Shown here: piece after piece, positions 1 to 8,459 of the stretch
How positions within the stretch are numbered: position 1 is the stretch's first letter
Layout of the letters: each line of letters opens with the position of its first letter
Assembly: GCA_038144955.1 (NCBI GenBank)
Contig: JAYQOT010000001.1
Location: forward strand, 1-64,000
DNA: 64,000 bases
From: Ga0077527 sp038144955
GTDB lineage: Bacteria > Pseudomonadota > Gammaproteobacteria > Burkholderiales > SG8-41
Reading direction: 5' to 3'
The notes under the pieces: model-generated
Database searches by the model: none
The model's input: only the letters and a program-made list of their open reading frames with translations
Told to the model about the DNA's origin: nothing
Translations under genes and position numbers: made by a program

Positions 1-579
1 CCTTCGCTGCCGGTGAAGAACGTCAAGGAAATGATCGCGTTCGCGAAATCGAAACCCAACGAACTGTTCTTCTCGTCATCCGGGCTGGGCCAGGCACAGC
101 ATCTGACGCTGGAACTGTTCTCGCAGATGACCGGTATCAAAATGACGCACGTGCCCTACAAAGGCACCGCGCCGAGCATTACTGATGCTGTCGCAGGACG
201 CGTGGCAGTGACCGTGGCCAGTGTGATTTCGACACGGCCGTTCTTCTCGAAGGGCCGCTTGCGCGTGCTGGCCGTCGTCGGGCCGAAGCGCACACCGGCG
301 CTGCCGGAATATCCGACCATCGCCGAATCAGGCGTACCCGGCTTCGGCGTGGAGAACTGGTATGCGCTGTTCCTGCCAGGCAAGACCGACAAGGCTATTG
401 CGGTGAAAATGCAGCAGGCGGTGGCCAAAATCCTCACCGATCCGAAAACCGACAAGCTCCTGCTTGGTCAGGGACTCGACGTGACCGCCAGCACGCAGGA
501 AGAATTCACCAAGCGTTTCAACGAAGAAATCGATACCTGGGCGAAAGTGGTGAAATCCCTGGGGCTGGAACAGAAATAA
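1..579 (+). CDS. Bug/TctC-family tripartite tricarboxylate receptor, 3' part
   Basis: The reading frame is open from base 1, so the N-terminus, including any signal peptide, lies outside the window; 192 codons are visible. The sequence has the usual Bug C-terminal half: V-P-Y-K-G-T near the start of the second lobe, then the R-L-R-V-L-A-V stretch and L-P-E-Y-P-T-I-A-E-S-G-V-P-G-F. Bug proteins are periplasmic solute-binding proteins, typically for carboxylates, and are very numerous in Burkholderiales. No TctA/TctB membrane partners are visible here, so the ligand and transport partner are unknown. It converges with the MFS gene that ends 6 bases downstream. Confidence 0.9.
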   Translation, partial: PSLPVKNVKEMIAFAKSKPNELFFSSSGLGQAQHLTLELFSQMTGIKMTHVPYKGTAPSITDAVAGRVAVTVASVISTRPFFSKGRLRVLAVVGPKRTPALPEYPTIAESGVPGFGVENWYALFLPGKTDKAIAVKMQQAVAKILTDPKTDKLLLGQGLDVTASTQEEFTKRFNEEIDTWAKVVKSLGLEQK

Positions 580-584
580 CGCGC

Positions 585-1757
585 TCACTGCGCCCGTTCA
601 GCTTTCAGCAACGGGCGCAGTGCCATCAATCCAAGAGCCGGTCCCGGCGCGAGCAGCAGGAACAGATACTCGACCGGCAGTACGCGTGCGGCGGCATTGA
701 GCAGTTCGATGCTGCCGATGGTGACCGCAAAGCCGATACAGTTGGCGATGGTCAGAGCCGAGCCCACCGCAGTGCGCGGCGCATTGGCGGCATTCAGTGC
801 AGAGAACTGCGGCGAATCGCCGACCACGGCGATGCCCCAGATGAGCAGAAAGCCGATGACCACCGTAGGCGGCGCCAGCAGCAGCAGCAGCGGTGACATC
901 AGGCAGCACAAGCCCGAAGTCGAGAGCTGAACCCAGGCCACGCGGGCGCTGCCTGCGCGCAGTGACACCAGGCCGCCGCCCATGCAGCCCAGCGCGCCGA
1001 CCGCGATCACGATGAACGACCACAGCGACACGCCGAAATCCGGAGCGCGTGCGGCGAGCACGACCGGAACGAAGGCCCAGAAGGCATAGAGTTCCCACAT
1101 GTGGCCGAAATAGCCGAAGGCCGAGGCGCGGAAATTCCTGACCGCAAATATCGCTGCCAGTGCCCGCGGATCGAATCTGGGACTGCGTGCCAGGTGCGGG
1201 CCGTCGGGTACCAGCAGGTACATCAGCACTCCGCCGCCTGCGGCAATGAGTGAAACACCGGTGAGCACGTACTGCCAAGGCCACGACTGGCCCAGCGCCT
1301 TGAGCAGGTGTGGAAACGCGGTACCGAGCACCAGCGCGCCGACGAGGAAACCGAGGGCATGGCCGAGTCCGGTCTTGTACCAGCTGGCCGCGATTTTCAT
1401 GCCTACCGGATAAATCCCGGCAAGAAAAAAACCGGTGGCGAAGCGGCAGACGAGCAGCGGGGTCAGTCCTCCGTCGGCGGCGAGCACGCCGAGATTTGCC
1501 GTGGCGCCGGCGAGCGAACACAGCAGGAACACAAGCCGCGGCGAATGGCGGTCGGCGATCGCCAGGAAGGCGAACACCAGCGTGCCGCTGATGAAACCCA
1601 GCTGCACCGCGGAAGTCACGTACCCGAGTGCCTCCGGCGCGAGCCCCCACAGCCGCTGCAGGTCGGCGAGCACGGCATTGCCGGCAAACCACAGCGAAGT
1701 GCCGGCGAACTGCGAGGCAACGATGACCGGCAGGATGCGCGCGGGCCGGGGATCCAT
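585..1757 (-). CDS. MFS transporter
   Basis: This 390-residue protein consists of about twelve hydrophobic segments with short polar loops, as in major facilitator permeases. A positively charged loop after the second segment (around I-A-D-R-H-S-P-R) fits the conserved MFS loop 2-3. It is an inner-membrane carrier whose substrate cannot be told from the sequence. The gene stands alone on the minus strand, converging with the Bug gene and diverging from the first UGSC selenoprotein, so it may share the intergenic control region with that locus. Confidence 0.85.
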   Translation of the reverse strand: MDPRPARILPVIVASQFAGTSLWFAGNAVLADLQRLWGLAPEALGYVTSAVQLGFISGTLVFAFLAIADRHSPRLVFLLCSLAGATANLGVLAADGGLTPLLVCRFATGFFLAGIYPVGMKIAASWYKTGLGHALGFLVGALVLGTAFPHLLKALGQSWPWQYVLTGVSLIAAGGGVLMYLLVPDGPHLARSPRFDPRALAAIFAVRNFRASAFGYFGHMWELYAFWAFVPVVLAARAPDFGVSLWSFIVIAVGALGCMGGGLVSLRAGSARVAWVQLSTSGLCCLMSPLLLLLAPPTVVIGFLLIWGIAVVGDSPQFSALNAANAPRTAVGSALTIANCIGFAVTIGSIELLNAAARVLPVEYLFLLLAPGPALGLMALRPLLKAERAQ

Positions 1758-1822
1758 GGGGTTTCCTGAGGGGGAGAAGATCCGATTCTAGCGACATGGC
1801 GCCGCAGTGTGGAAACCGCGCA

Positions 1823-1849
1823 TGTCGCGACAGGATGTTGCGTTATGCT
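1823..1849 (+). promoter_or_regulatory. Possible promoter/operator of UGSC locus 1
   Basis: The divergent gap between the MFS gene and the selenoprotein gene contains a perfect 10-bp palindrome, TGTCGCGACA (1823-1832), followed by TATGCT (1844-1849), a plausible -10 hexamer about 30 bases ahead of the start codon. No good -35 hexamer is seen, which could mean activator dependence. This rests on pattern only. Confidence 0.3.
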
Positions 1850-1878
1850 GTTTCATCAACGAAAACGCAGGAGTTCGC

Positions 1879-3594
1879 ATGACTGATCGGCAATACGCGG
1901 CGTTGTGGCCGCGCGGTCCGCGCCAGGCCAAGGTCAAACCGCTAGCCAAACGCCTCGATACGCTGGAAGGCAAGACCATTGCCTGGGTGTGGGACTACGT
2001 GTTCCGCGGCAACGAGGTGTTCGAACAACTCGAAAAAAGTCTGGCGGCGAAATATCCGGGCGTCAAATTCCTGCACTGGGATCTGTTCGGCAACACCCAT
2101 GGCAGCGACGAGCGCAACGTGGTGGCCAACCTGCCGCAGAAGCTGCGTGAACTCGGAGCCGACGCCGTCGTCTCCGGGATGGGTTGTTGAGGGAGCTGCA
2201 CGCCCGCCGTGTTGCGGGCAAGTGTGGCAGCGGAAGGCGCGGGAATACCTTCATCGACGCTGGTCTGTGAGAGCTTCATGACGCTGGCGAAAGCGGCGTC
2301 ACAGGGGCTGGGTTTTCCCAACATCGCGGTGGCGCCGGTGCGCGGCCATCCCGGACTGCAGAGCAAGGAAGCGCTGCAGCAGAACGTGCGCGAACTCACA
2401 CTCAACGGCGTGATCGACAATCTGCTGACCATGCCGGCGGCGAAGGCTGTCGGCGGTGAGCCGGGCGTACGCGATATCGTCTGCACCGGCTCGTTCGAGG
2501 AGGTCAATGAATACTTCCTCGCCCACCAGTTGTCGGACGGCCTGCCCGTCGTGCCGCCGACGGTGGAGAAGGTGGAGGCCTTCCTCAAGTACACCGACCG
2601 CAAGGCTGACGAGGTCATCGGTGTCATGCTGCCGGACAACCGCGCGGCGACGGTGTGGAGCGTCGCGGTCAATGGTGTGATGGCGGGTTGCCGTCCCGAA
2701 TACATGCCGGTGCTGGTGGCGGCGGTGGAGGCGATGGCGGATCACGCCTACGGTGTCGAGCACAGCGGCAATACGCCCGGTGGTGACAACCTGATCATCC
2801 TCAACGGTCCGGTGATCAAGGAACTCGGCTTCAATTACACGCAGGGCGTGATGCGTGATGGATTCCAGGCCAACACCAGCGTTGGCCGTTTCTGGCGGCT
2901 GTGCCTGCGCAACATCGCAGGCTTCCTGCCACACGGCAATGACAAGGCGACCTTCGGCAATACCTGGCGCGTGGTGGTGGCCGAAAATGAAGACGTAGTG
3001 AAAAAAATCGGCTGGACGCCGAACTGCGCGGATTACGGTTTTGCCGCAGGCAGCAACGCGCTGTCGGTAGGGCGCTACACCGGCGGCAACCACATCTCGT
3101 CGGTGTCGGGAGCGAAGCCGGAAGATCTGATGCCGTACATCGCCGATGCCGTGGTGCGCCAGTACTCGTGGCAGCTCATGTTTTCGGTGGGGCAGGGCTA
3201 TGACACGTTGCGGCCGTTGCTGCTGCTGTCGCCGATCATCGCCGAGACCATCGCCGGCGGCGGCTGGTCGAAGCAGAAGTTCCGCGAAGAATTGTTTGCG
3301 CAGGCGCGCATGCCCGCACGGCGCTTCGAGCAGATTCTGCGCGACTGGACGCAGAAGCCGACGTGGAACCTGAAGGAAGAGCACGAGGCGGGACGCATCC
3401 CGAAGATTTTCCACGAGTCCGATGACCCGGAGCGGCTGGTGCCGGTAGTGTGGAAGCCCGCGGATTTCCAGGTTGTCGTCACCGGTGACCTCGGGCGCAA
3501 CAGCATTTACGTGTTCGCGCACAACGGCGTGCTCGGTTTCCCGGTGTGCAAGGAAATCAAGGGGGCAAAAACCGCTGGAGTCGCCCGTGGATAA
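1879..3594 (+). CDS. UGSC-motif selenoprotein fused to DGLP domain (locus 1), Sec104 at UGA 2188-2190
   Basis: Read through the in-frame UGA, this is one 571-residue protein. The start ATG is chosen for its AGGAG (1869-1873). Residues 1 to about 200 form the UGSC domain: a beta-alpha stretch after L-E-G-K, then G-A-D-A-V-V-S-G-M-G-C-Sec-G-S-C and, downstream, G-A-G-I-P. Residues from about 210 to the end form a second domain starting D-G-L-P-V-V-P-P-T (220-228), with M-A-G-C-R-P-E-Y-M-P-V about 50 residues later. Two paralogues in the window have UGA at the same motif position, which argues strongly against a chance stop or sequencing error. A SECIS-like hairpin follows. The family is known to me as UGSC-type (seleno)proteins of unclear function; a selenol-based redox or reductive reaction is inferred. 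The 3' end overlaps a CinA-like gene by 8 bases. Confidence 0.88.
2199..2224 (+). promoter_or_regulatory. SECIS-like hairpin, locus 1
   Basis: Eight bases after UGA 2188-2190 the mRNA can form CAC-GCCCGC / GCGGGC-(AA)-GTG with the six-base loop CGUGUU (2208-2213), which begins 17 bases after the UGA. Bacterial SECIS elements lie immediately downstream of UGA inside the coding region and present a GU in the apical loop to SelB. This hairpin meets both conditions. It also encodes residues 107-116, so it does double duty. Confidence 0.75.
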
Positions 3595-4078
3595 GCTGTT
3601 GCCGCTGGCGGAACGTGCAGTGAAATTGCTGAGCGCGCGCAGGGAAATGATTGCTGTCGCCGAATCCTCGGCGGGAGGGCTGATCAACGCCGCGCTGCTG
3701 GCGGTTCCTGGTGCCTCGGCGTGCTGCCGTGGCGGGCTGGTGGTTTACACCTATGAACTGCGCCGCGCGCTGCTCGGCATCAGCGATGCCGAAATGAAAG
3801 GGATAACGCCATCGACCGAAGCCTATGCGCTGCTCAAGGCGCGGCGCGCGCGCGAAAAGCTTTCAACTGAATGGGCGCTGACCGAGACCGGGGCAGCGGG
3901 TCCGACCGGCAGCCGCTACGGCTATGCCGCCGGACATGCCTGTTTTGCGGTCGTGGGCCCGGGCGTGGAACGTGCGATCACGCTGGAAACCGGCAGCGGT
4001 GATCGTGTCGCCAACATGCAGGCATTTACTGTAGCGGCGCTTGACCTGTTGATCGAAACAGTTTCGGCGCAGCGCTGA
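3587..4078 (+). CDS. CinA C-terminal / PncC-like protein
   Basis: Translation from the GTG at 3587, with CTGGAG upstream, gives 163 residues covering one CinA C-terminal domain. Residues 24-31, V-A-E-S-S-A-G-G, match the A-E-S-x-x-G-G active-site loop of nicotinamide-nucleotide amidases (PncC), with Ser in place of the usual Cys before the glycines. E-T-G-A-A-G-P follows later. PncC hydrolyses NMN to nicotinate mononucleotide and ammonia. This copy is divergent around the catalytic Lys (V-V-Y-T-Y-E-L-R-R), so amidase activity is uncertain. The 8-base overlap with the selenoprotein gene implies translational coupling and a shared task. Confidence 0.75.
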   Translation: MDKLLPLAERAVKLLSARREMIAVAESSAGGLINAALLAVPGASACCRGGLVVYTYELRRALLGISDAEMKGITPSTEAYALLKARRAREKLSTEWALTETGAAGPTGSRYGYAAGHACFAVVGPGVERAITLETGSGDRVANMQAFTVAALDLLIETVSAQR

Positions 4079-4084
4079 GCGGCC

Positions 4085-4951
4085 TCAGCCGCCGGCGACG
4101 ATGTAACCCGAAGGCGTGCCCATCACCGTGGTGCGCTCCATGTGGCGTAGCTGGGTCTCGTCGAAGTCCCCCAGTGCCTGGTGCAGCGTGCAGCGGTTGT
4201 CCCACACCAGGATGTCGTGTTCGCGCCATTGATGGCGGTAGACGAACTCGGGCCGGGTGGAATGCTGGTTCAGGTAATCAATCAAGGGTTTGCTTTCCGC
4301 TTCGGTCATGCCGTCGAAGCGTTTGACCTTTTCGCCGAGGTAGAGCGCCTTGCGCCCGGTTTCGGGATGCACGCGCACCACCGGCTGCGCAATCGGCGGG
4401 TTGAGCTTCATTACTTCGTCGCGGCGCGCAGTGCCGGCATCGGCGACGTTGATCTTGCGCGTGCCCGAGAGGTGGATTCCGTGCAGGTTGGCGATCAGTT
4501 TTTTCATGCCCTCCGACAGCGCTTTGTAGGCCATGGTCATGTTGGCGAACAGTGTGTCGCCGCCGACTTCCGGCAGGTTGTAGCACTTCAGCAGCGAGCC
4601 CAGCGCCGGCGTAGTGGTGTACGACAGGTCGGTGTGCCACTGGCGGCCGGTGTAACGCGATTCCGACGGGGAGCCATCGGCATTCGGGCGGTTGGTGACC
4701 AGCAGCAGCTCAGGGTAGTCGGGATGGCGGTCGCGCGGCAGTGAATCGTGTTTGTCGAGTTCGCCGAAACGGCGGCTGAATTCGATGTGCTGCTCGCGGC
4801 TGACATTCTGGCCGCGCAGCAGCAGGATGCCGTGGTCGAGGAACAGGCGGTGTATTTCGCCGAACGTGCTCTCGCTCATCGGTTTCGAGATGTCGATGTC
4901 GCAGAGCTCGACGCCCAGTGCATTCGACAGTCGTCGCGTTTTGAGGGCCAT
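4085..4951 (-). CDS. TauD/TfdA-family 2-oxoglutarate-dependent dioxygenase
   Basis: The start is the ATG at 4951, preceded by GGAGGA on the minus strand; a longer upstream reading frame lacks such a site. The protein has 288 residues. W-H-T-D-L-S-Y supplies the first two Fe(II) ligands (His106, Asp108), W-D-N-R-C-T-L-H-Q the distal His, and R-H-M-E-R-T the 2-oxoglutarate-binding Arg. Members hydroxylate sulfonates, aryloxyalkanoates or related acids in the cytosol and release the product as an aldehyde after C-S or C-O cleavage. The aldehyde dehydrogenase diverging from it would suit such a product. The substrate is not determined. Confidence 0.9.
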   Translation of the reverse strand: MALKTRRLSNALGVELCDIDISKPMSESTFGEIHRLFLDHGILLLRGQNVSREQHIEFSRRFGELDKHDSLPRDRHPDYPELLLVTNRPNADGSPSESRYTGRQWHTDLSYTTTPALGSLLKCYNLPEVGGDTLFANMTMAYKALSEGMKKLIANLHGIHLSGTRKINVADAGTARRDEVMKLNPPIAQPVVRVHPETGRKALYLGEKVKRFDGMTEAESKPLIDYLNQHSTRPEFVYRHQWREHDILVWDNRCTLHQALGDFDETQLRHMERTTVMGTPSGYIVAGG

Positions 4952-5118
4952 GCTGGTTTCCTCCGGGCCGTTTCCGGCCTCGTTCTCAGTAGCCAAAGTA
5001 TCCCATATTGCCGCTCGCGGGCATTTGCGGCATCCACATGGTGCACGTCTGCGCGCGCCTCCATGAATCTGGTTTATCCTTCGCCCTCCCGGTTCAATTT
5101 TGCATAAAGGTTGCTGTC

Positions 5119-6558
5119 ATGTCCGCTTATCCGAATACCCTCCTTCACATCAACGGCCAGTGGTGCGCCGCCGCTTCCGGCCGCACGATTCCGGTGGTCA
5201 ATCCGGCTACTCACCAGCCGATCGGCACCGTCGCTTATGCCGAGAAAGCCGATCTCGACCGCGCGCTTGAAGCCGCGGATGCCGGTTTCAAGGTCTGGCG
5301 CAAGGTGTCGGCATTCGAGCGCTGCAAGATCATGCGCAAGGCTGCGGAGATTTTCCGTGAGCGCGCCGACATGGTCGCGACCTGCATGACTTTCGAGCAG
5401 GGCAAACCGATCGGTGAGGCTAAGCTCGAAGTGATGGCCGGCGCCGACCTGATCGAATGGTTCGCCGAGGAAGGCCGTCGTGCCTACGGCCGGGTGATAC
5501 CGGCGCGCAGCGAAGGCGTCTACCAGCTGGTGGTGAAGGAGCCGGTCGGTCCGGTGGCCGCCTTCACGCCGTGGAATTTCCCGATCAACCAGGCGGTACG
5601 CAAGTTGTCGGCCGCGCTGGCTTCGGGCTGCTCGATCATCCTCAAGGCGCCGGAGGAAACCCCGGCTTCACCCGCGGAACTGGTGCGCGCGTTTGTCGAC
5701 GCCGGCGTCCCGGCCGGGGTGATCAACCTGGTCTACGGCAGCCCGGCGGAAATCTCGAGCTACCTGATTCCGCATCCGGTGATCCGCAAGATGACGTTCA
5801 CCGGCTCAACCCCGGTGGGCAAGCAGCTGGCCGCGCTGGCCGGCCAGCACATGAAGCGCGCGACCATGGAACTCGGCGGCCACGCGCCGGTGATCATTTT
5901 CGATGACGCCGACGTCGAGCTGGCGGCCAAGACCATGACCTTCATGAAGTATCGCAACGCCGGACAGGTCTGCGTGTCACCGACGCGCTTCCTGGTGCAG
6001 GAAGGCATCTACAAGAAATTCGTCGAGAAATTCACCGAGGGCGCGAAGGCGGTCAAGGTCGGTGACGGTTTCGACAAGGACACCAAAATGGCGACGCTCG
6101 CCAATCCGCGCCGGCAGGCGGCAATGGTGGCCAATGTCGAGGACGCTAAAAAGAAAGGCGGCAAGGTGCAGACCGGCGGCTATCCGATCGGCGAGAAAGG
6201 CAACTTCTTCGAGCCCACGGTGATTACCGAACTGGGCACCGATGCGATGGCGATGAACACCGAACCGTTCGGCCCGCTGGCGATCATCAATCCGTTCAAG
6301 ACCTTTGACGACGCGGTGGCCGAAGCCAACCGCTTGCCGTACGGGCTGGCCGCCTATGCATGGACCAAGTCGGCGAAGACCGCGAATGCGATCGCGGCGC
6401 AGGTCGAGACCGGCATGATGACCATCAACCACCTCGGCTTTGCGCTGCCCGAAGTGCCGTTCGGTGGCGTCAAGGATTCGGGATACGGCTCCGAAGGCGG
6501 CATCGAAGCCATGGAGCCGTATCTGGTCGGCAAGTTCGTAACCCAGGCAGGACTGTAA
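5119..6558 (+). CDS. NAD(P)-dependent aldehyde dehydrogenase, succinate-semialdehyde dehydrogenase-like
   Basis: The 479-residue protein from the ATG at 5119 has the full aldehyde dehydrogenase layout: P-W-N-F-P (Asn153), the general base Glu251 in M-E-L-G-G-H and the nucleophile Cys285 in N-A-G-Q-V-C-V. The C-terminal P-F-G-G-V-K-D-S-G-Y-G-S-E-G-G and overall length resemble GabD-type enzymes, which oxidise succinate semialdehyde or other small semialdehydes to acids. It lies between two TauD-family dioxygenases and probably oxidises an aldehyde released by one of them. The exact substrate is inference. Confidence 0.9.
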   Translation: MSAYPNTLLHINGQWCAAASGRTIPVVNPATHQPIGTVAYAEKADLDRALEAADAGFKVWRKVSAFERCKIMRKAAEIFRERADMVATCMTFEQGKPIGEAKLEVMAGADLIEWFAEEGRRAYGRVIPARSEGVYQLVVKEPVGPVAAFTPWNFPINQAVRKLSAALASGCSIILKAPEETPASPAELVRAFVDAGVPAGVINLVYGSPAEISSYLIPHPVIRKMTFTGSTPVGKQLAALAGQHMKRATMELGGHAPVIIFDDADVELAAKTMTFMKYRNAGQVCVSPTRFLVQEGIYKKFVEKFTEGAKAVKVGDGFDKDTKMATLANPRRQAAMVANVEDAKKKGGKVQTGGYPIGEKGNFFEPTVITELGTDAMAMNTEPFGPLAIINPFKTFDDAVAEANRLPYGLAAYAWTKSAKTANAIAAQVETGMMTINHLGFALPEVPFGGVKDSGYGSEGGIEAMEPYLVGKFVTQAGL

Positions 6559-6586
6559 AAATACAATAAAAACATATAGTTACTAA

Positions 6587-7435
6587 ATGAGCGCGCGGAT
6601 CATCTCGTCAGACCAAGGCTGCGGCGCCGAAGTGTCGGGCGTCGATCTGGTCGCGCTCGATGCCGCCACGGTCACTGCGATCCAGCAGGCGCTGCTGGAA
6701 CATTTGGTGATCGTCGTGCGCAATCAGCCGATCAGCGATGCGCAACTGATCGCACTGGGCAAAACGCTGGGGCCGCTGGAGCCGCCGGGCATGAGCATCA
6801 TCGGCAAGCCCTACATCGATGACTATCCCGACATCCTGGTGATTTCCAATCTCACCGCGAACGGCCAGCCGCTGGGCAATCTCGGCAATGGCGAGGCGAT
6901 CTGGCATACCGACATGTCGTATCGCGTGAAGCCCTGCACCTATGCGATCCTGCATGCGCTGGAGGTGCCCCCGGTTGGCGGCAACACTTATTTTGCCAAC
7001 CAGTATCTGGCCTACGACACGCTGCCCGACGAGATGAAGAAGAAACTCGACGGCAAAATGCTGATTCACGACGAGACCTACAACAGCGGCGGCCAGCTGC
7101 GCAAAGGGTTCAAGGAGGTCTCTGATCCGCGCGAGGCGCCGGGCGCGCAGCACAAAATTTTCCGCACCCACCCGATCACAAAACGCAAGGCGCTTTATCT
7201 CGGTCGTCGTCGCAACGCCTACATCATCGGCATGCCGCTGCAGGAAAGCGAACAGCTGCTCGACTGGTTGTGGGCGCATGCCTCACAGCCGCAGTTCGTC
7301 TGGGGGCACGAGTGGCGACAGGGCGACACGCTGATCTGGGACAACCGTTGCGTGATTCACCGTCGCGATTCTTTCGACAACAGTGCGCGGCGCATGATGC
7401 ACAGGGTGCAGATCAGCGGCGAACGGCCGCAGTAA
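6587..7435 (+). CDS. TauD/TfdA-family dioxygenase (second copy)
   Basis: A 282-residue Fe(II)/2-oxoglutarate dioxygenase. W-H-T-D-M-S-Y gives His107 and Asp109, W-D-N-R-C-V-I-H-R the distal His and the terminal R-M-M-H-R-V the cosubstrate Arg. It is only moderately similar to the copy at 4085-4951, so a different substrate is likely. It starts 28 bases after the aldehyde dehydrogenase. No ribosome site precedes the ATG; instead TATAGT lies at 6575-6580, so the gene may also be read from a leaderless transcript. The Bug receptor downstream could bring in the substrate. Confidence 0.9.
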   Translation: MSARIISSDQGCGAEVSGVDLVALDAATVTAIQQALLEHLVIVVRNQPISDAQLIALGKTLGPLEPPGMSIIGKPYIDDYPDILVISNLTANGQPLGNLGNGEAIWHTDMSYRVKPCTYAILHALEVPPVGGNTYFANQYLAYDTLPDEMKKKLDGKMLIHDETYNSGGQLRKGFKEVSDPREAPGAQHKIFRTHPITKRKALYLGRRRNAYIIGMPLQESEQLLDWLWAHASQPQFVWGHEWRQGDTLIWDNRCVIHRRDSFDNSARRMMHRVQISGERPQ

Positions 7436-7501
7436 TGACAAGATAAAAAAACAGGTTTCTTTTTTCGATCCGGTGTGTGGGCATTGCGGGGAGTGCCAGT
7501 G

Positions 7502-8449
7502 ATGCAGCAGCGGCGATGGTCGAAGTGGGCGGTGGTGCTGAGCGTACTGTTTTCGGCGCACGCGTTTGCGCAGGCGTACCCGGCAAAACCCGTGCGCATC
7601 GTCACGGTAGCGCCGGGCAGCGCCAACGACATCGTTGCGCGGCTGATTGCCCAGGAACTGCGGCCCGCGTTGGGTCAGGCGGTGATTGTCGACAACCGCG
7701 GCACCATCGCGGCGGAGGTGGTCGCGCGCGCACCCGCCGACGGCTACACGATCCTGCTTTATGGCAGCGCGGTGTGGCTGTCGCCGTTCATCCGCAGCAA
7801 TGTGCCTTACGATCCGGTGAAGGATTTTGCGCCGATCTCGCTGGTGGCCGCATCGCCCAACATCCTCGTGGTGCATCCGTCACTGCCGGTGAAATCCGCG
7901 CGCGAACTGGTTGCTCTTGCAAGAGCACGGCCCGGCGAGCTCAACTATGCCGCGGGCTCGCTGGGCGCCGCGCCGCATCTCGCCGCCGAACTGTTCAAGT
8001 CCATGGCGAAGCTCAACATTGTGCGCGTGGCCTACAAGGGCACCGGCGGCTCGCTGATCGGCATCATCAGCGGCGAGGTGGAACTGATGTTTCCGACCGC
8101 GGGGTCGGTAACCCCGCACATCAAGGCCGGCAAGCTGCGTGCGCTGGCCGTGACCAGTACACAACCGACCGCGCTGGCGCCCGGATTGCCGCTGTTGTCG
8201 GCGACGCTGTCAGGCTATGAGTCGGTTTCGCTGAACGGCACTTTTGCGCCTGCAAAGACGCCCGATGCCATCTTGCGGCGGCTTAATGCGGAAATCACCG
8301 CGGTGATGCGGCGCAGTGACATCCGCGACAAGCTGGTTGCGGCGGGAACCGATGCGATGGCGACGACGCCCGAAGAATTCGCGGCGACGATCAAATCCGA
8401 AATGGCGAAGTGGGGCAGGCTGATCCGGGACAGCGGCATCCGCGAATAG
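7502..8449 (+). CDS. Bug/TctC-family periplasmic receptor
   Basis: The 315-residue protein starts M-Q-Q-R-R-W-S-K-W followed by a hydrophobic core and A-H-A-F-A-Q-A, a Sec signal peptide cleaved near residue 24. The mature part opens Y-P-A-K-P-V-R-I-V and contains D-N-R-G and the V-A-Y-K-G-T-G-G second-lobe motif of Bug receptors. The family fold clamps small carboxylates in the periplasm. Its position right after the dioxygenase suggests that it binds that enzyme's substrate. No membrane permease genes are next to it. Confidence 0.9.
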   Translation: MQQRRWSKWAVVLSVLFSAHAFAQAYPAKPVRIVTVAPGSANDIVARLIAQELRPALGQAVIVDNRGTIAAEVVARAPADGYTILLYGSAVWLSPFIRSNVPYDPVKDFAPISLVAASPNILVVHPSLPVKSARELVALARARPGELNYAAGSLGAAPHLAAELFKSMAKLNIVRVAYKGTGGSLIGIISGEVELMFPTAGSVTPHIKAGKLRALAVTSTQPTALAPGLPLLSATLSGYESVSLNGTFAPAKTPDAILRRLNAEITAVMRRSDIRDKLVAAGTDAMATTPEEFAATIKSEMAKWGRLIRDSGIRE

Positions 8450-8459
8450 CCTGCGCGGG

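Noticed and set aside
2188..2190. UGA 2188-2190 as a real stop, with a second gene starting at GTG 2209
   Set aside because: No ribosome site precedes 2209, the frame is continuous, and two paralogues have UGA at the same motif position, so recoding to Sec is far more likely.
2299..3687. A 462-aa minus-strand reading frame
   Set aside because: It is the mirror of the selenoprotein coding strand in high-GC DNA; the composition is His/Arg-rich with no recognisable domain.
7443..7470. A-run/T-run inverted repeat ahead of the second Bug gene as a terminator
   Set aside because: The stem would be almost entirely A-T with mismatches; too weak to support.
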